NCBI RefSeq assembly: GCF_026420145.1 | Contig: NZ_JAPMLV010000001.1 | Location: 2,356,001-2,420,000 of the forward strand | Length of the DNA stretch: 64,000 nucleotides | Reading direction: 5' to 3' | Source of the DNA: Enterobacter pseudoroggenkampii | GTDB lineage: Bacteria > Pseudomonadota > Gammaproteobacteria > Enterobacterales > Enterobacteriaceae | Shown: positions 54,077-64,000 of the stretch, piece by piece | Position numbering within the stretch: position 1 is the first letter of the stretch | How the letters are laid out: each line of letters starts with the position of its first letter | Made by a program: the position numbers and the translations under genes | Notes under the pieces: generated by a model | Seen by the model: the letters and a program-made list of their open reading frames with translations, nothing else | Told to the model about the DNA's origin: nothing | The model's database searches: none

Positions 54077-55276
54077 TTACTCGATAAACAGCGACTCGAC
54101 CACATGGATCCAGCCGTGCTCGCTGGGCACCTCTTTGCCATTCAGCCAGCGGCGCAGCATGTTCAACGCCATCATGGCGCAAACCTCCTGACGCACCGCC
54201 AGGCTGTGGCGGGTGATGCTCATTTTAACCCGCAGCGCCCAGGTGCCTTCCGGCGTCGCCAGCGCGAAGTTAAGGTATTCCTCGTCCAGCCCCCCGACAA
54301 ACAGCGCCAGACCGGCAAAATGCTTCACCCTTCTCTCGGACGCCCAGCGGGCGGTTTGCGCGAGAGTCTCCTGCTGGAACGGCACCACTTCGCTGGCCAG
54401 CAGCGGCGCGTTGACGCGCGACAGCTGAAGTGCCAGCAGGCCACCGGTGAACTGCTCGCTTAAGGTCACGCTCAGCTGACGCGCCTGCAGATGCGTCGCA
54501 ATCTGCGCGGGCAACCCTTCCGTCCCTTCAAAGATCAGGCTTTCGCCCGCCACGCGCTGCACCTCGGGCCACAGGGCCAGCATCGCCTCTTTCTGTTCGG
54601 CCGGGCCTGTCAGCTTAAGTTCAATGATCGGCATGGAGGAGCGATAGCCCATGGACACGCCTGGCGGCAGCGGAAGATGATCGAGGCTCTGGGCCAGATC
54701 GCTTTCCGAGCGGCCAAAGGTGGTCAGACGCAGGCACAGCGGCGGTTCAGGCAGGGTAAAACGATCGCGAAGGCGCGGCAGGATCTGCTGCTCAACCATC
54801 ACTTTAAATTCTGAGGGCACACCCGGCGTAAAGAACATCAGGCAGCGGTTCAGCTGCATAGCAAACCCGCACGCGGTACCCACCGGGTTATCGACCAGTT
54901 CAGCACTGGCGGGAATTTCAGCCTGTTTGCGGTTGCTTGGGGCCATGACGCGGCCACGTTCGGAGAAAAAGCGCTCCATCTGCGAAAGCCACGCCTCGTG
55001 CAGCACCAGCCCTTCGCCTTTTGCGGTCGCGGCGGCCAGGGCGCTGAGATCGTCACCGGTGGGGCCGAGCCCGCCGTTCACAATCAGCACGTCGCAGTGC
55101 TCGCTGCGCTCACGCAGAATAGCGACCAGCGACTCAAGATTGTCGCCTACGGTATTGCGGCGCGTTAACGGTAATCCTTGCTCAAAGAAAAGATCGGCGA
55201 GCCAGGCAGCATTGGTATCAATAATTTGTCCATGCAGCACTTCGTCGCCGGTGGATAACATCTCCACGTTAATCAT
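54077..55276 (-). CDS. yfaY: CinA-family protein YfaY
   Basis: 399-aa CinA-like protein (molybdopterin-binding COG1058 domain plus C-terminal domain). N-terminal MLSTGDEVLHGQIIDTNAAW and VNGGLGPTGDDLSALA are the family signature. The C-terminal pyrazinamidase/NMN-deamidase signature is only partly visible, as in E. coli YfaY, which is reported without deamidase activity. Confidence 0.93.
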   Translation of the reverse strand: MINVEMLSTGDEVLHGQIIDTNAAWLADLFFEQGLPLTRRNTVGDNLESLVAILRERSEHCDVLIVNGGLGPTGDDLSALAAATAKGEGLVLHEAWLSQMERFFSERGRVMAPSNRKQAEIPASAELVDNPVGTACGFAMQLNRCLMFFTPGVPSEFKVMVEQQILPRLRDRFTLPEPPLCLRLTTFGRSESDLAQSLDHLPLPPGVSMGYRSSMPIIELKLTGPAEQKEAMLALWPEVQRVAGESLIFEGTEGLPAQIATHLQARQLSVTLSEQFTGGLLALQLSRVNAPLLASEVVPFQQETLAQTARWASERRVKHFAGLALFVGGLDEEYLNFALATPEGTWALRVKMSITRHSLAVRQEVCAMMALNMLRRWLNGKEVPSEHGWIHVVESLFIE

Positions 55277-55369
55277 TATGTTCTCCCGCTTATATGGTCA
55301 AAACACTATAGCGCAAACGCGGGGTGGAGAAGAGAGAAACTGGCGCGACAGAACGCCGCGCCGGAGTGA

Positions 55370-55909
55370 TTAGAAGCCTGCGCTAACGCCCACGTACGGG
55401 CCGTCGGCCAGCGCATTGTCACGGTTGCCGTCTTTACCGGCCAGGTTCAGATAGCGATAGCCAGCTTCGATGGTAATCGGACGCATGATGGTCCAGCGCG
55501 CACCGGCGTTGGCCTCTTCATAACTTTCGATACCGCTGGAGAGGGAGTCCGGCGAATAGTAGTACTCACCAAACAGGCCGAAGCTGTCGCCAATTTTCCA
55601 CTGCAGGCCGCCACCCACTGCCGCCGCGTACCCTTCATCACCGTCATTTGGGTTGGTATAGATGCCTTTACCGCCGACGGTCGCCAGGAACGGGCCAAGA
55701 GGAACGTTGAGACCCAGGCCGAGGCTGGCCGCGTCGCCGTCGTCATCGTTATGCGTCCAGCCGCCGGTCATCGCCAGACCGGATGTCTCGGTACCCATGC
55801 CAAAGCCCAGGTGGGTATAATCCTGACCCGCCGAGCCGTTAATGCTAATGGCGTTCGCCGCCGCCGATACAACCATCAGGCCGAAGCCCAGTAATGCCAC
55901 TTTTTTCAT
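55370..55909 (-). CDS. yfaZ: Outer-membrane protein YfaZ
   Basis: 179-aa beta-barrel protein of the YfaZ family. Signal peptide MKKVALLGFGLMVVSAAANA; many alternating hydrophobic strands, ending VGVSAGF with terminal Phe. ATG 55909 is used because it starts the signal peptide; six codons upstream are open but unsupported. Function unknown. Confidence 0.92.
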   Translation of the reverse strand: MKKVALLGFGLMVVSAAANAISINGSAGQDYTHLGFGMGTETSGLAMTGGWTHNDDDGDAASLGLGLNVPLGPFLATVGGKGIYTNPNDGDEGYAAAVGGGLQWKIGDSFGLFGEYYYSPDSLSSGIESYEEANAGARWTIMRPITIEAGYRYLNLAGKDGNRDNALADGPYVGVSAGF

Positions 55910-56033
55910 TGTCGTGATCCCGCACAATTATTATAAAGAAGTCCCAAAACCGCGAGATTTTAACCGGAGTCTCCCGGGGATCAAGCACTCTGCGTGCGGC
56001 CGGTCTGTAGATTGTAACTTTTTGAAACGGCTA

Positions 56034-57395
56034 TTATCCCTTCAGCGATGCGTTCACCCACTGCTGCAGCGCGCGGCGTGAGACTTTGATGCCGCCATTT
56101 TTGAGTTCAGTCGGTAACACCAGCCAGCGGACGGGTTGCTCAAAACGCGCGACCTTATCCCTGACCCAGTCGGGTAAGCAGGTGATATCCGTTCCCGGCT
56201 CGCACTCCACCACCGCCACCGGACGTTGCCCGAACTCAGCGTCGTCCAGCGGGACGATAAACACCTGGTTAACCTGCGGGTGCGTGGCGATAACGCGCTC
56301 CAGCGATTCCGGCTGGATCCCTTCTCCGCCGCTAAAAAAGAGGTTGTCCATGCGGCCGAGGATCGTCAGACGGCCGTCATGCCATTCGCCGCGATCGCGT
56401 GTGGCGAACCAACCCTGCGCGTTGGTCAGCGGAATCATTTCGCCGTCTCGCCAGTAGCCTGAGGCCATGCTTTGCGCCCGGATCCAGACTTCACCGTTAA
56501 CCACCTGCACCTCTCTGCCCGGCAGCGCACAGCCCACGTCCGGCTCGCCGTCCGCCTCTTTCGCACAAACGGTAGAGGCAAACTCGGTCAGACCGTAGCC
56601 GCAGAAGGTGCGTATATCCTGCTCTCGCGCCTGTTCGGTCAATTCAACAGGGATGGCCGCCCCGCCCAGCAGCACCGCTTTCAGTGCGACAGGCTGGTGC
56701 GCATTCAGCAAGCGCCAGAGCTGGGTCGGCACCAGCGAGGCGTGGGTGCAGCCGCGCAACGCCTGCTCAAGAGGCTGTTTCTCGCGTACGGTTAACCGCG
56801 CGCCGGCCTGCAGCCAGCGCCATAAAATTCCCTGGCCGGAAACGTGAAACAGCGGTAGCGAGAGCAGCCAGTCGTCGTCTTCACCGTAGGGCATCAGCGA
56901 CAAAACGCCGCGCGCGCTGGCGAGATGCGCCTCGCACGTATGCACCGCTGCCTTAGGCCGCCCGGTGGAGCCGGAGGTCAGCGTCATGGAGGCCAGCCGC
57001 GCCGGTTGCCACGCAGCGCAATACGCATCGGCTGTCTCGTGCATGCGCAGGGCAGGAAGAGCGTCGTAGCTGCCGTCCAGCACCAGCGCAAAGCGCAGCG
57101 TCATCTGCGGGAGCAGCACGTCCAGCAGCGGACGCGGCAGCTGCGGATTAGCGGGAAGAATACGCGCCCCGCACTGGAGCAGCGCCAGCCACGCCAGCAG
57201 GGTTTGCGGATGATTATGGGCCAGCAGCAGCACGCCGTTGCCCTCCTCCACGCCCTGCCGGTGAAACTCTGCCGCAAGCCGGTCGACGCGGGTGCACAGC
57301 TGCTGCCAGCTGAGCACCTCATCGTTCAGCCTGAGGGCCGGTTTATCAGCAGACAGCGCGCACCAGTGCCGCCACGGCCAGTCGGTAAAACTCAT
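56034..57395 (-). CDS. menE: O-succinylbenzoate-CoA ligase MenE
   Basis: 453-aa adenylate-forming enzyme converting o-succinylbenzoate to its CoA ester in menaquinone synthesis. AMP motifs [17 protein letters not shown] and [12 protein letters not shown]; hinge and C-terminal Lys region [12 protein letters not shown] and [15 protein letters not shown] 57395 overlaps the menC stop by 4 bp. Confidence 0.95.
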   Translation of the reverse strand: MSFTDWPWRHWCALSADKPALRLNDEVLSWQQLCTRVDRLAAEFHRQGVEEGNGVLLLAHNHPQTLLAWLALLQCGARILPANPQLPRPLLDVLLPQMTLRFALVLDGSYDALPALRMHETADAYCAAWQPARLASMTLTSGSTGRPKAAVHTCEAHLASARGVLSLMPYGEDDDWLLSLPLFHVSGQGILWRWLQAGARLTVREKQPLEQALRGCTHASLVPTQLWRLLNAHQPVALKAVLLGGAAIPVELTEQAREQDIRTFCGYGLTEFASTVCAKEADGEPDVGCALPGREVQVVNGEVWIRAQSMASGYWRDGEMIPLTNAQGWFATRDRGEWHDGRLTILGRMDNLFFSGGEGIQPESLERVIATHPQVNQVFIVPLDDAEFGQRPVAVVECEPGTDITCLPDWVRDKVARFEQPVRWLVLPTELKNGGIKVSRRALQQWVNASLKG

Positions 57396-58357
57396 CGCAG
57401 CGGCTCCAGCGCCTCGACGTCGAGGCACGGCAGCGCGCTGTCCGGCCACGGGCGGATAAGCTGAGCCTGCATCAGGTTCAGCGTGTCGAGGCCAGGAACC
57501 GTATCCGGCGTTAGCCAGGCGGCAATGCGCGCCAGCTGGGTCAGCCCAAGGCTGGACTCAATCGACGAGCTGATGACCGCCGTCAGCCCTGAGGCGTGCG
57601 CTGCTGCGACCTGCTCGCGCACCTTCGCCAGACTGCCGGTCAGCGTCGGTTTAATCACCACCGCGCTGACGCCGGGCTCGGCGACAAATTCAAAATCGTC
57701 CTCGCGCAGGCTTTCATCCCAGGCGATGGCAATCCCGGTTTCGCGGGCAAACGCGCGCGAATCGTCGCGGGTTTTGCACGGTTCTTCGAGGAAGGCAATG
57801 CGGCTGCGGTAGGCCGGGTTGACGTACTTTGCAAACTGCTGCGCCTTGAGCGGCGTCCAGGCGCGGTTGGCGTCCAGACGCAGATGCAGATCGGGGATCG
57901 CCTCCAGCAGCAGGTTGGCGACCATGCCGTCGCGCACCGCTTCATAGAGACCGACTTTAATTTTCGCCACCTTCTCGCCCGGCATGGCGGAGAGCAGCGC
58001 GAACAGCTCGTCAGGATCGCCCGTACAGAGCGGCGCCGCGCGGTAATTCCCCGCTTCCGGCAGGCTGCCGTCCAGCTCCGCCAGTGCGCAGCTGATACCA
58101 AAGGCCGCGGAAGGCACCTCCGGCAGCACCGGATCCGCCCCCCCGCGCCACGCGTCCGCCCACGCCAGCAAGGCCGTCTGCGCGTCATCCAGTGACTCCT
58201 GGCTAAAGCCCGGCAGAGGCGAAATCTCGCCCCAGCCTTCCCGCTCGCCCTGCTGCAGATGCACGAAGAAGCCGTCACGGGTTTTTAACCGCCTTTCACG
58301 CAGCACCACGCCCGCGTCCATCGGTATCTGCCAGCGGTAAACCTGCGCGCGACGCAT
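57392..58357 (-). CDS. menC: O-succinylbenzoate synthase MenC
   Basis: 321-aa enolase-superfamily dehydratase. Catalytic lysine in KIKVGLYEA (Lys133 region), metal ligands in [14 protein letters not shown] and AWDESLRE, and second lysine VVIKPTLTG. Overlaps menE; starts directly at the menB stop. Confidence 0.95.
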   Translation of the reverse strand: MRRAQVYRWQIPMDAGVVLRERRLKTRDGFFVHLQQGEREGWGEISPLPGFSQESLDDAQTALLAWADAWRGGADPVLPEVPSAAFGISCALAELDGSLPEAGNYRAAPLCTGDPDELFALLSAMPGEKVAKIKVGLYEAVRDGMVANLLLEAIPDLHLRLDANRAWTPLKAQQFAKYVNPAYRSRIAFLEEPCKTRDDSRAFARETGIAIAWDESLREDDFEFVAEPGVSAVVIKPTLTGSLAKVREQVAAAHASGLTAVISSSIESSLGLTQLARIAAWLTPDTVPGLDTLNLMQAQLIRPWPDSALPCLDVEALEPLR

Positions 58358-59214
58358 TACGGATTCCGTTTGTATTTGCTGAAGTCCGGCTGGCGTTTTT
58401 CGTTAAACGCGTTGCGCCCTTCCTGACCCTCTTCGGTCATGTAGAACAGCATGGTGGCGTTGCCCGCCAGCTCCTGCAGACCCGCCTGACCGTCGCAGTC
58501 GGCATTGAGCGCGGCCTTCAGGCAGCGCAGCGCCATCGGGCTGTTTTGCAGCATTTCACGGCACCAGCGAACGGTTTCTTTTTCGAGATCGGCAATCGGT
58601 ACCACGGTATTCACCAGGCCCATTTCCAGCGCTTCCTGCGCGTTGTACTGACGGCACAGGAACCAGATTTCGCGGGCTTTTTTCTGCCCGACGATGCGCG
58701 CCATGTAGGAGGCACCCCAGCCGCCGTCGAAGGATCCTACTTTCGGGCCGGTCTGGCCGAAGATGGCGTTCTCGGCGGCAATGGTCAGGTCACACATCAT
58801 GTGCAGGACGTGGCCGCCGCCGATAGAGTAGCCCGCCACCATCGCCACCACCGGTTTTGGACAGGTGCGGATCTGACGCTGGAAATCGAGGACGTTCAGG
58901 TGATGCGTACCCGCGTCGTCCTGGTATCCGCCGTAGTCACCGCGCACTTTCTGATCGCCACCGGAGCAGAACGCTTTCTCGCCTTCGCCGGTCAGGACAA
59001 TCACGCCGATGTTATCGTCGTAGCGCGCATCCGCCAGGGCCTGAATCATCTCTTTCACGGTCAGCGGGCGGAAGGCGTTGCGCACCTGCGGGCGGTTGAT
59101 GGTAATTTTGGCAATGCCGTCGGTGGATTTGTGGTAACGAATGTCGGTGTAGCCTTCGGAGCAGTCCTGCCATTCAACCGGGGCGTAAAGCATGTTTTCA
59201 TCAGGGTAGATCAT
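58357..59214 (-). CDS. menB: 1,4-dihydroxy-2-naphthoyl-CoA synthase MenB
   Basis: 285-aa crotonase-fold ring-closing enzyme. Oxyanion/active-site elements: [32 protein letters not shown] and [14 protein letters not shown]. Exact E. coli length. Its start overlaps the menH stop (ATGA). Confidence 0.97.
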   Translation of the reverse strand: MIYPDENMLYAPVEWQDCSEGYTDIRYHKSTDGIAKITINRPQVRNAFRPLTVKEMIQALADARYDDNIGVIVLTGEGEKAFCSGGDQKVRGDYGGYQDDAGTHHLNVLDFQRQIRTCPKPVVAMVAGYSIGGGHVLHMMCDLTIAAENAIFGQTGPKVGSFDGGWGASYMARIVGQKKAREIWFLCRQYNAQEALEMGLVNTVVPIADLEKETVRWCREMLQNSPMALRCLKAALNADCDGQAGLQELAGNATMLFYMTEEGQEGRNAFNEKRQPDFSKYKRNP

Positions 59215-59987
59215 AGAGTGTCCTTTATTCGAAGACGCAGTATCTGAGCCAGACTTGCCGCAACCGCATCGGGATTTTCCCGGTGGGCGTTGTGTCCGGC
59301 GTTGGGAATTGCATGGCGAACGGCGTTCACTTCCGCGGCAAGGGCCGCGAACTTCTCATCACCTTCGCCATAGAAATAATCAAAAGAGAAATCGCGCGCG
59401 CTCAGGGCAGTACGCAGGTCGGGCTGCACGGCCAGCGAGGTCGACTCGAGCATCATCGCCAGCATCGCGCCGTCGTTCTGGCTGCGCAGGGTAATCAGCG
59501 CCTCGCGCTGGGCGTCAGTCAGGGAGGCAAACACAGGCTGTTGGTACCAGTCAGCGAATACGTTATCCAGCGGTTCGCTGCGAAAACGTGCTGCCCAGCG
59601 GCGGTCGGATGCCAGCCGCGCCTGTCGCGCATCGGCATCCTGCAGGCCCGGATGTCCCCCTTCTACCGTCAGGCCCAACAGCCCCTTTGGCTGCTGGCAG
59701 GCATGGAACATCGCAATGCGGCCGCCGAGGGAGTACCCGATGAGCCAGAAATTCAGTATGTTGTAACTAATAAGAGTTTGGGTGAGTAGCCTGCTCATCT
59801 CGTCGAAACCCGCGACGCCCAGATTCCGGGATCCGCCGTGCCCCGGCAGATCCAGATACAGCCGGGGGTAGTCACGGAGTCGCTCCCCAACACCCTGCCA
59901 CTCGCGGCAATCTCCGGAAAAACCGTGCAAAAAGACCAGCCAGGGATAGCCTGGTTTTCCGGCCTGCTGCACGCCCGAGAGGATCAC
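59211..59987 (-). CDS. menH: SHCHC synthase MenH
   Basis: 258-aa alpha/beta-hydrolase-fold lyase that removes pyruvate to give the cyclohexadiene intermediate. Oxyanion region [12 protein letters not shown], nucleophile elbow [13 protein letters not shown] (Ser), and the catalytic His in [11 protein letters not shown]. Overlaps menD by 4 bp. Confidence 0.95.
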   Translation of the reverse strand: MILSGVQQAGKPGYPWLVFLHGFSGDCREWQGVGERLRDYPRLYLDLPGHGGSRNLGVAGFDEMSRLLTQTLISYNILNFWLIGYSLGGRIAMFHACQQPKGLLGLTVEGGHPGLQDADARQARLASDRRWAARFRSEPLDNVFADWYQQPVFASLTDAQREALITLRSQNDGAMLAMMLESTSLAVQPDLRTALSARDFSFDYFYGEGDEKFAALAAEVNAVRHAIPNAGHNAHRENPDAVAASLAQILRLRIKDTL

Positions 59988-61654
59988 AGCTGGCTCACCT
60001 GCGCCAGCAGGCTTTGCAGGGCCTGCGCACCGTCAGCATCGTTTACCACCAGCTCAATCAGCGTCGCACCCGGCTGCTTCCAGGCGCTGCTTAACGCCGC
60101 GTCCAGCTGTTCCCAGCTTTCCGGGCGATGGTATTTCAGGCTAAACATCGCCGCGGCGTGTTCGAACTGCACGTTCTGCGGCATCAGATAGAAGCGCTCG
60201 CGCTCGCTCTGCGGCGTGGGCAGCAGGGAGAAAATCTGCCCGCCGTTGTTGTTGACCACAATCAGCACAAACGGGGCTGACGCCTGACGCAGCAGCGCCA
60301 GCGCGTTGAGATCGTAGAGCGCGGAGAGATCGCCCACGATCGCCAGCGTTGATTTCGCGCTGGCGCGCTGCACGCCCGCCGCCGTGGAGATCAGCCCGTC
60401 GATACCGCTGGCGCCACGGTTGCTGTACACCGGGTAGCCCGCGGGCAGCTTCGAAAAAGCGTCAATCAGCCGCACCACCAGGCTGTTGCCGACAAACAAT
60501 TGCCCCTGTTCAGGCAGGCACTGGCGAATACGGTGCGCCAGTCCGGCCTCGCTAAACGCTTCACAGTGCGCTTTAGTCAGTTCCCACGCCTGGCGCGAAA
60601 GGTCCGGGATGGCCACCGCCCAGGGCTTGCGTTTTTCAGCCGGATGAAGCGTCAGCCAGGCGTCGATATGGCTGACCAGACGACGTCCGCGATGGTGCGC
60701 CGGGTCAAGCCGCCCTTCCAGCGCGTCCACCAGCCAGTACTCTTCCGGCGTGCAGGTGGCCTGCCACTGCAGTAACCGTTTGCCGGTTAAACTCGATCCA
60801 AGCTGAACCACAATCTGCGCCTGCGCCAGCTCGGTGACCGCTTTGGCATTACCCAGCCAGAGGTCGGCGCACGGCAGCGGCTGACCGGTCTGGGAAAGCA
60901 CGTCGCCTATCAGCGGCCAGCCCAGGGTTTGCGCCCATTCGGCGACCAGCTTGCCTTCGGCGGCGCTCATGCGCCCGGCAATCACCACGCCGCGCTTCTG
61001 CCGCCAGAAGAACCAGTCGCGCTGCTTCGCGCTCTCAAGGTGCGTCTGCTCGCGAAGCCACGGTTTTTCACTCTCCCACCAGTCGCCAAGGGATTGCTGC
61101 CAGTCAAGACCCGTATCGTCCAGCTCACCGTACAGCGGCTCGGCAAACGGGCAGTTAATATGCAGCGCCCCGCCGCGCAGCGTCTCCAGAGCGTGATCGA
61201 CGGTGGAGACCAGCCAGCTTGCCGGAATATCCTGGGTGGGACGGGGCAGCGAAATCGTCTGCGAAGGATGCGAAGCAAAGAGCCCCGGCTGACGGATGGC
61301 CTGATTGGCGCCGCAGTCGATAAGCTCAGGGGGGCGGTCGGCCGTCAGTAAGATCAGTTTTTCACCGGTTAACCCGGCTTCAATCAGAGCCGGATAGAGG
61401 TTCGCCACGGCGGTACCGGAAGTGACGATCACCGCCACGGGTTCTTTGCTGACCTTCGCCAGACCCAGCGCGAGATGCCCGAGACCACGCTCATCAAAGT
61501 GGGTGTGGTGAATCAACGCCCGGTTTTCAGCGGCCGCCAGCGTAAGCGGCGTTGAGCGAGAGCCCGGTGCAATACACACGTGCCTGACGCCATGGCGCGT
61601 CAGGGCTTCAAGGATCACCGCCGCCCAGCGTCGGTTAAAAGAACTTACTGACAT
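59984..61654 (-). CDS. menD: SEPHCHC synthase MenD
   Basis: 556-aa ThDP-dependent enzyme that joins 2-oxoglutarate and isochorismate. Thiamine-activating Glu is in [14 protein letters not shown]; ThDP/Mg-binding [17 protein letters not shown] near the C-terminus. ATG 61654 ([14 protein letters not shown]) gives the E. coli length; six codons upstream are open. Confidence 0.96.
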   Translation of the reverse strand: MSVSSFNRRWAAVILEALTRHGVRHVCIAPGSRSTPLTLAAAENRALIHHTHFDERGLGHLALGLAKVSKEPVAVIVTSGTAVANLYPALIEAGLTGEKLILLTADRPPELIDCGANQAIRQPGLFASHPSQTISLPRPTQDIPASWLVSTVDHALETLRGGALHINCPFAEPLYGELDDTGLDWQQSLGDWWESEKPWLREQTHLESAKQRDWFFWRQKRGVVIAGRMSAAEGKLVAEWAQTLGWPLIGDVLSQTGQPLPCADLWLGNAKAVTELAQAQIVVQLGSSLTGKRLLQWQATCTPEEYWLVDALEGRLDPAHHRGRRLVSHIDAWLTLHPAEKRKPWAVAIPDLSRQAWELTKAHCEAFSEAGLAHRIRQCLPEQGQLFVGNSLVVRLIDAFSKLPAGYPVYSNRGASGIDGLISTAAGVQRASAKSTLAIVGDLSALYDLNALALLRQASAPFVLIVVNNNGGQIFSLLPTPQSERERFYLMPQNVQFEHAAAMFSLKYHRPESWEQLDAALSSAWKQPGATLIELVVNDADGAQALQSLLAQVSQL

Positions 61655-61742
61655 GAGATTGTCCGGTATCAAGAATGCGACACAGTATAAATAATAGAAA
61701 AAATTGGAATTTTGATATGAATCGGGATTGCGCGATTCAGTA

Positions 61743-63038
61743 TTAATCCCTTAGGAGCAGAGAGCGCAATCCGGCGGCTTTGTTTTCGATCTCCTGCCAC
61801 TCCTGTTCCGGGTCAGACCCGCTGACAATGCCGGCACCGGCATAGAGCCGCAGGGAGTCATCCTGGACGCGCGCGGAGCGCAACGCCACGCAGAACTCAC
61901 TCTGATCGGGCGATAAATACCCGGCAGAACCGGCGTACCACTCGCGGTTAAAGGGCTCAACCTTCTGAATAAACTCGCGCGCAGGCTGTCGGGGTAATCC
62001 GGCTACGGCCGCGGTCGGCTGTAGCATGAGCAGACACTGCTCATCATCGGCCTGTTTGAGCTCGGTCCAGATACAGCGGCGCAAATGCTGCACTTTACGC
62101 AGGCGCACCACCTGAGGGGGCAGTACCTCAAGCGTCTGCGTGTAGTGCTGAAGACGCTGACAGATATCTTCCACGACCAGCATATTTTCGCGCTGGTTTT
62201 TATCGTCGTTAAGCAACCACTCGCCGAGACGCTGCGCCTGGCTATCATCGGTATGGCTGGCAACGGTGCCCGCCAGCGCTTCCGTGCGCAGCAGCGTGCC
62301 GCGCCGCCGCCAGAGACGCTCGGGCGTCGAGCCAAGAAACGCGTTGCTGGCGTTGAATACCATGCAGAAATGGTAGCAGTGTAAATTCAGGGCGCGGCTG
62401 GCCGCCATCAGCGCGACAGGGTTAACGCGCTGTGTAACCTGAATATCGGTTGCCCGGGCGAGAACCACTTTTTCAAAATCACCGCGCGCGATGGTCTCTG
62501 TCGCCATGCGGATAAGCGTCATCCATTCGGCCTGCTGCGGCTGATGGGTTTCGTGCTCAACCTGAACGGACAGCGGACGGATAGATCTCGCAGGACGGAG
62601 CTGCTGTAAAAAATCCAGCGCGGCGCGGGCATCCTCCTCAAGCGAGCGGTCGCTCCACAGCTGCAGGCGCAGCGTGGCGTTGCCGGCGGTGCGTCGCCAG
62701 AGCAGCCGCGGTAAAAAGAGGCTGCTCTGCTCCGGATTAAAGGCGTTCAGCCCGCAGATACGGGTATCACCTGCTGCGTTTTGCTCGCGCAAAAACTGCG
62801 AGGCTAACGCCAGAGAGGAAAAAGGGATAACCGCTCCCAGCGCAGCCAGCTCTTCATCGCCGTTACGCTGCTGCCAGTAAAACTGCGGATAATACTGCTG
62901 CTCGCCCAGCCAGGCGAGGGGATCAAAGGCGTCGTTTAACGGGAAAGAGACGTCGAAATGACGTATGCCGGGTGCTGCGGGTAACGCTTGCGATAGCTGG
63001 GTACGCAGTTGCTCCAGCGCGAGGAAAATCGAATTCAC
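61743..63038 (-). CDS. menF: Isochorismate synthase MenF
   Basis: 431-aa chorismate-binding enzyme at the entry to menaquinone synthesis. Motifs [31 protein letters not shown] and GWSAG-type [14 protein letters not shown], with the Mg-binding Glu in [15 protein letters not shown]. First gene of the men cluster; its 5' space contains a palindromic GTACCATACG-like stretch only. Confidence 0.95.
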   Translation of the reverse strand: MNSIFLALEQLRTQLSQALPAAPGIRHFDVSFPLNDAFDPLAWLGEQQYYPQFYWQQRNGDEELAALGAVIPFSSLALASQFLREQNAAGDTRICGLNAFNPEQSSLFLPRLLWRRTAGNATLRLQLWSDRSLEEDARAALDFLQQLRPARSIRPLSVQVEHETHQPQQAEWMTLIRMATETIARGDFEKVVLARATDIQVTQRVNPVALMAASRALNLHCYHFCMVFNASNAFLGSTPERLWRRRGTLLRTEALAGTVASHTDDSQAQRLGEWLLNDDKNQRENMLVVEDICQRLQHYTQTLEVLPPQVVRLRKVQHLRRCIWTELKQADDEQCLLMLQPTAAVAGLPRQPAREFIQKVEPFNREWYAGSAGYLSPDQSEFCVALRSARVQDDSLRLYAGAGIVSGSDPEQEWQEIENKAAGLRSLLLRD

Positions 63039-63123
63039 GCGAACCTCTCCCTGTTAAAGCCTCGTATTATACGGGGTACCATACGAAATATCAGTACCCA
63101 CGTATAGGGAGTGGTTAAACGGC

Positions 63124-63429
63124 TTAACGACGGGCCAACAGCAGCCCCAGCACCAGGCCTACGGCAGCACCTACTCCAATGCCCTGCCACGGTTTTTCAT
63201 GCACGTAATCATCGGCACGGTACACCGCTTTTTTAGCGCGGTAGTAGTAGGTATCAGACGCATGGCTGACGCGGTTTTTCACTTCATGCAGCGCCTGCTC
63301 GGCGCGGGCTTTTAGCTCAATATATTTCTGATCGGCAGGGTCGCCCGAGGAACGTAACACCTCTTCCAGCGTTTCGCTCAGTAAGGCCAGGTCGTCGTCG
63401 ATACGGGTATCCCAGGATTGAAATGACAT
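63124..63429 (-). CDS. elaB: Tail-anchored stress protein ElaB
   Basis: 101-aa DUF883 protein with a C-terminal membrane anchor (GIGVGAAVGLVLGLLLARR), ribosome-associated in E. coli and induced in stationary phase. ATG 63429 has GGAG upstream; four codons further upstream are open but give a length unlike E. coli. Confidence 0.93.
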   Translation of the reverse strand: MSFQSWDTRIDDDLALLSETLEEVLRSSGDPADQKYIELKARAEQALHEVKNRVSHASDTYYYRAKKAVYRADDYVHEKPWQGIGVGAAVGLVLGLLLARR

Positions 63430-63482
63430 ATTTTTCTCCATGTTAGTACACCAGTCCGCTAACTATAGCCAACGACTCGCTA

Positions 63483-63944
63483 TTACGCCTGCTTCGCTTC
63501 TCGCGCCATGCCGATGTGGGGAATGCCGTCTTCATCGTACACCTCGGTGACGGGCACGAAGCCAAAGTGGCCGTAGAAGGACTGCAGGTGCGCCTGCGCG
63601 CCCAGGTATAACGCTTTGTCCGGCCACTGTTTCTGGCACGCCTCCAGCGTTTTCTCCATCAGCTGATAGCCGAGTTTTTCACCACGCGCTTTGCCGCTGA
63701 TGATGACGCGGCCAATGACAACAGGCTCAAAATCGTCTTCGCTTTTCAGAATCCTCGCATACGCCACCAGCTCGTTATCCCGCCAGCCGAGGATATGGCG
63801 GTTCTCGCCGACGAGGTCATCGCCGTCGATGTCCTGATACGGGCAGGTCTGTTCAACCACAAACACTTCGCAGCGCAGCTTCAGCAGGGCGTAAAGTGAA
63901 TGAACGGTGAGGTCACTATGGTGTAAATCTTGCCACTGGATCAT
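63483..63944 (-). CDS. elaA: GNAT acetyltransferase-like ElaA
   Basis: 153-aa GCN5-type protein: acetyl-CoA loop region VIISGKARGEKLGYQLMEKT and C-terminal FYGHFGFVPV. Substrate unknown. ATG 63944 (MIQWQDLHH) agrees with E. coli and has AGGAAGGAG upstream. Confidence 0.93.
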   Translation of the reverse strand: MIQWQDLHHSDLTVHSLYALLKLRCEVFVVEQTCPYQDIDGDDLVGENRHILGWRDNELVAYARILKSEDDFEPVVIGRVIISGKARGEKLGYQLMEKTLEACQKQWPDKALYLGAQAHLQSFYGHFGFVPVTEVYDEDGIPHIGMAREAKQA

Positions 63945-64000
63945 GTCAGTCTCCTTCCTGGGGTTCATCACGTTATACTAAACCCCTCCCCGTTCGGCAA

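Overview
The window is chromosomal DNA of an Enterobacter-like member of the Enterobacteriaceae. Nearly every core gene matches its E. coli K-12 counterpart in length, order and protein sequence (radD-rplY-yejKLM-proL; eco-mqo; yojI-alkB-ada-apbE-ompC-micF-rcsDB-rcsC-gyrA-ubiG-nrdAB-yfaE-glpQT-glpABC-yfaY-yfaZ-menECBHDF-elaBA). The differences from K-12 (an MFS gene and a DUF2534 gene beside eco, SulP and MgtE genes between mqo and yojI, and Thr at GyrA position 83) point to Enterobacter or a close relative. The species cannot be fixed from this alone. The window opens inside radD.

Region by region. 1-5.2 kb: radD 3' part, rplY, yejK, yejL, yejM. 5.2-19.7 kb: tRNA-Pro(GGG) and a 14.4-kb defective lambdoid/HK97-type prophage bounded by an 87-bp perfect direct repeat made of the tRNA 3' end plus its terminator. 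From left to right the prophage holds a LexA-box operon (79-aa protein plus a UmuD'-like protein), a tail fibre/spike with an S74 chaperone domain, a tail-tip remnant fused out of frame to a truncated head protease, portal, large and small terminase, HNH nuclease, two glycosyltransferase-like genes, a lone plus-strand cargo gene, nested spanins, an endolysin 3' fragment, then a plus-strand early remnant (two DUF551-type genes, an ASCH gene, a CxxC gene, xis, int). Two internal scars remove the capsid and most tail genes, and the immunity, replication and Q region, so it cannot form particles alone. Lysis, packaging, int/xis and SOS-linked genes remain open.

19.7-32.5 kb: MFS transporter, DUF2534 membrane protein, ecotin, malate:quinone oxidoreductase, SulP and MgtE transporters, yojI, the alkB/ada alkylation-repair pair, apbE, ompC. 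32.5-42.3 kb: ompC control region with micF, then the Rcs phosphorelay (rcsD-rcsB facing rcsC) and gyrA. 42.4-47.3 kb: ubiG and the class Ia ribonucleotide reductase operon nrdA-nrdB-yfaE, preceded by a 346-bp control region with two DnaA boxes. 47.3-54.1 kb: the divergent glycerol-3-phosphate regulon glpTQ / glpABC, with CRP and GlpR sites between. 54-64 kb: yfaY, yfaZ, the menaquinone operon menF-D-H-B-C-E (minus strand, tightly overlapping), elaB, elaA.

REP-like elements and a second palindromic repeat with a shared 9-bp hairpin stem lie in several 3' intergenic spaces. The least explained material is in the prophage: the SOS operon with a UmuD-like protein lacking the catalytic serine, the paired glycosyltransferases, and the isolated low-GC gene at 15325.
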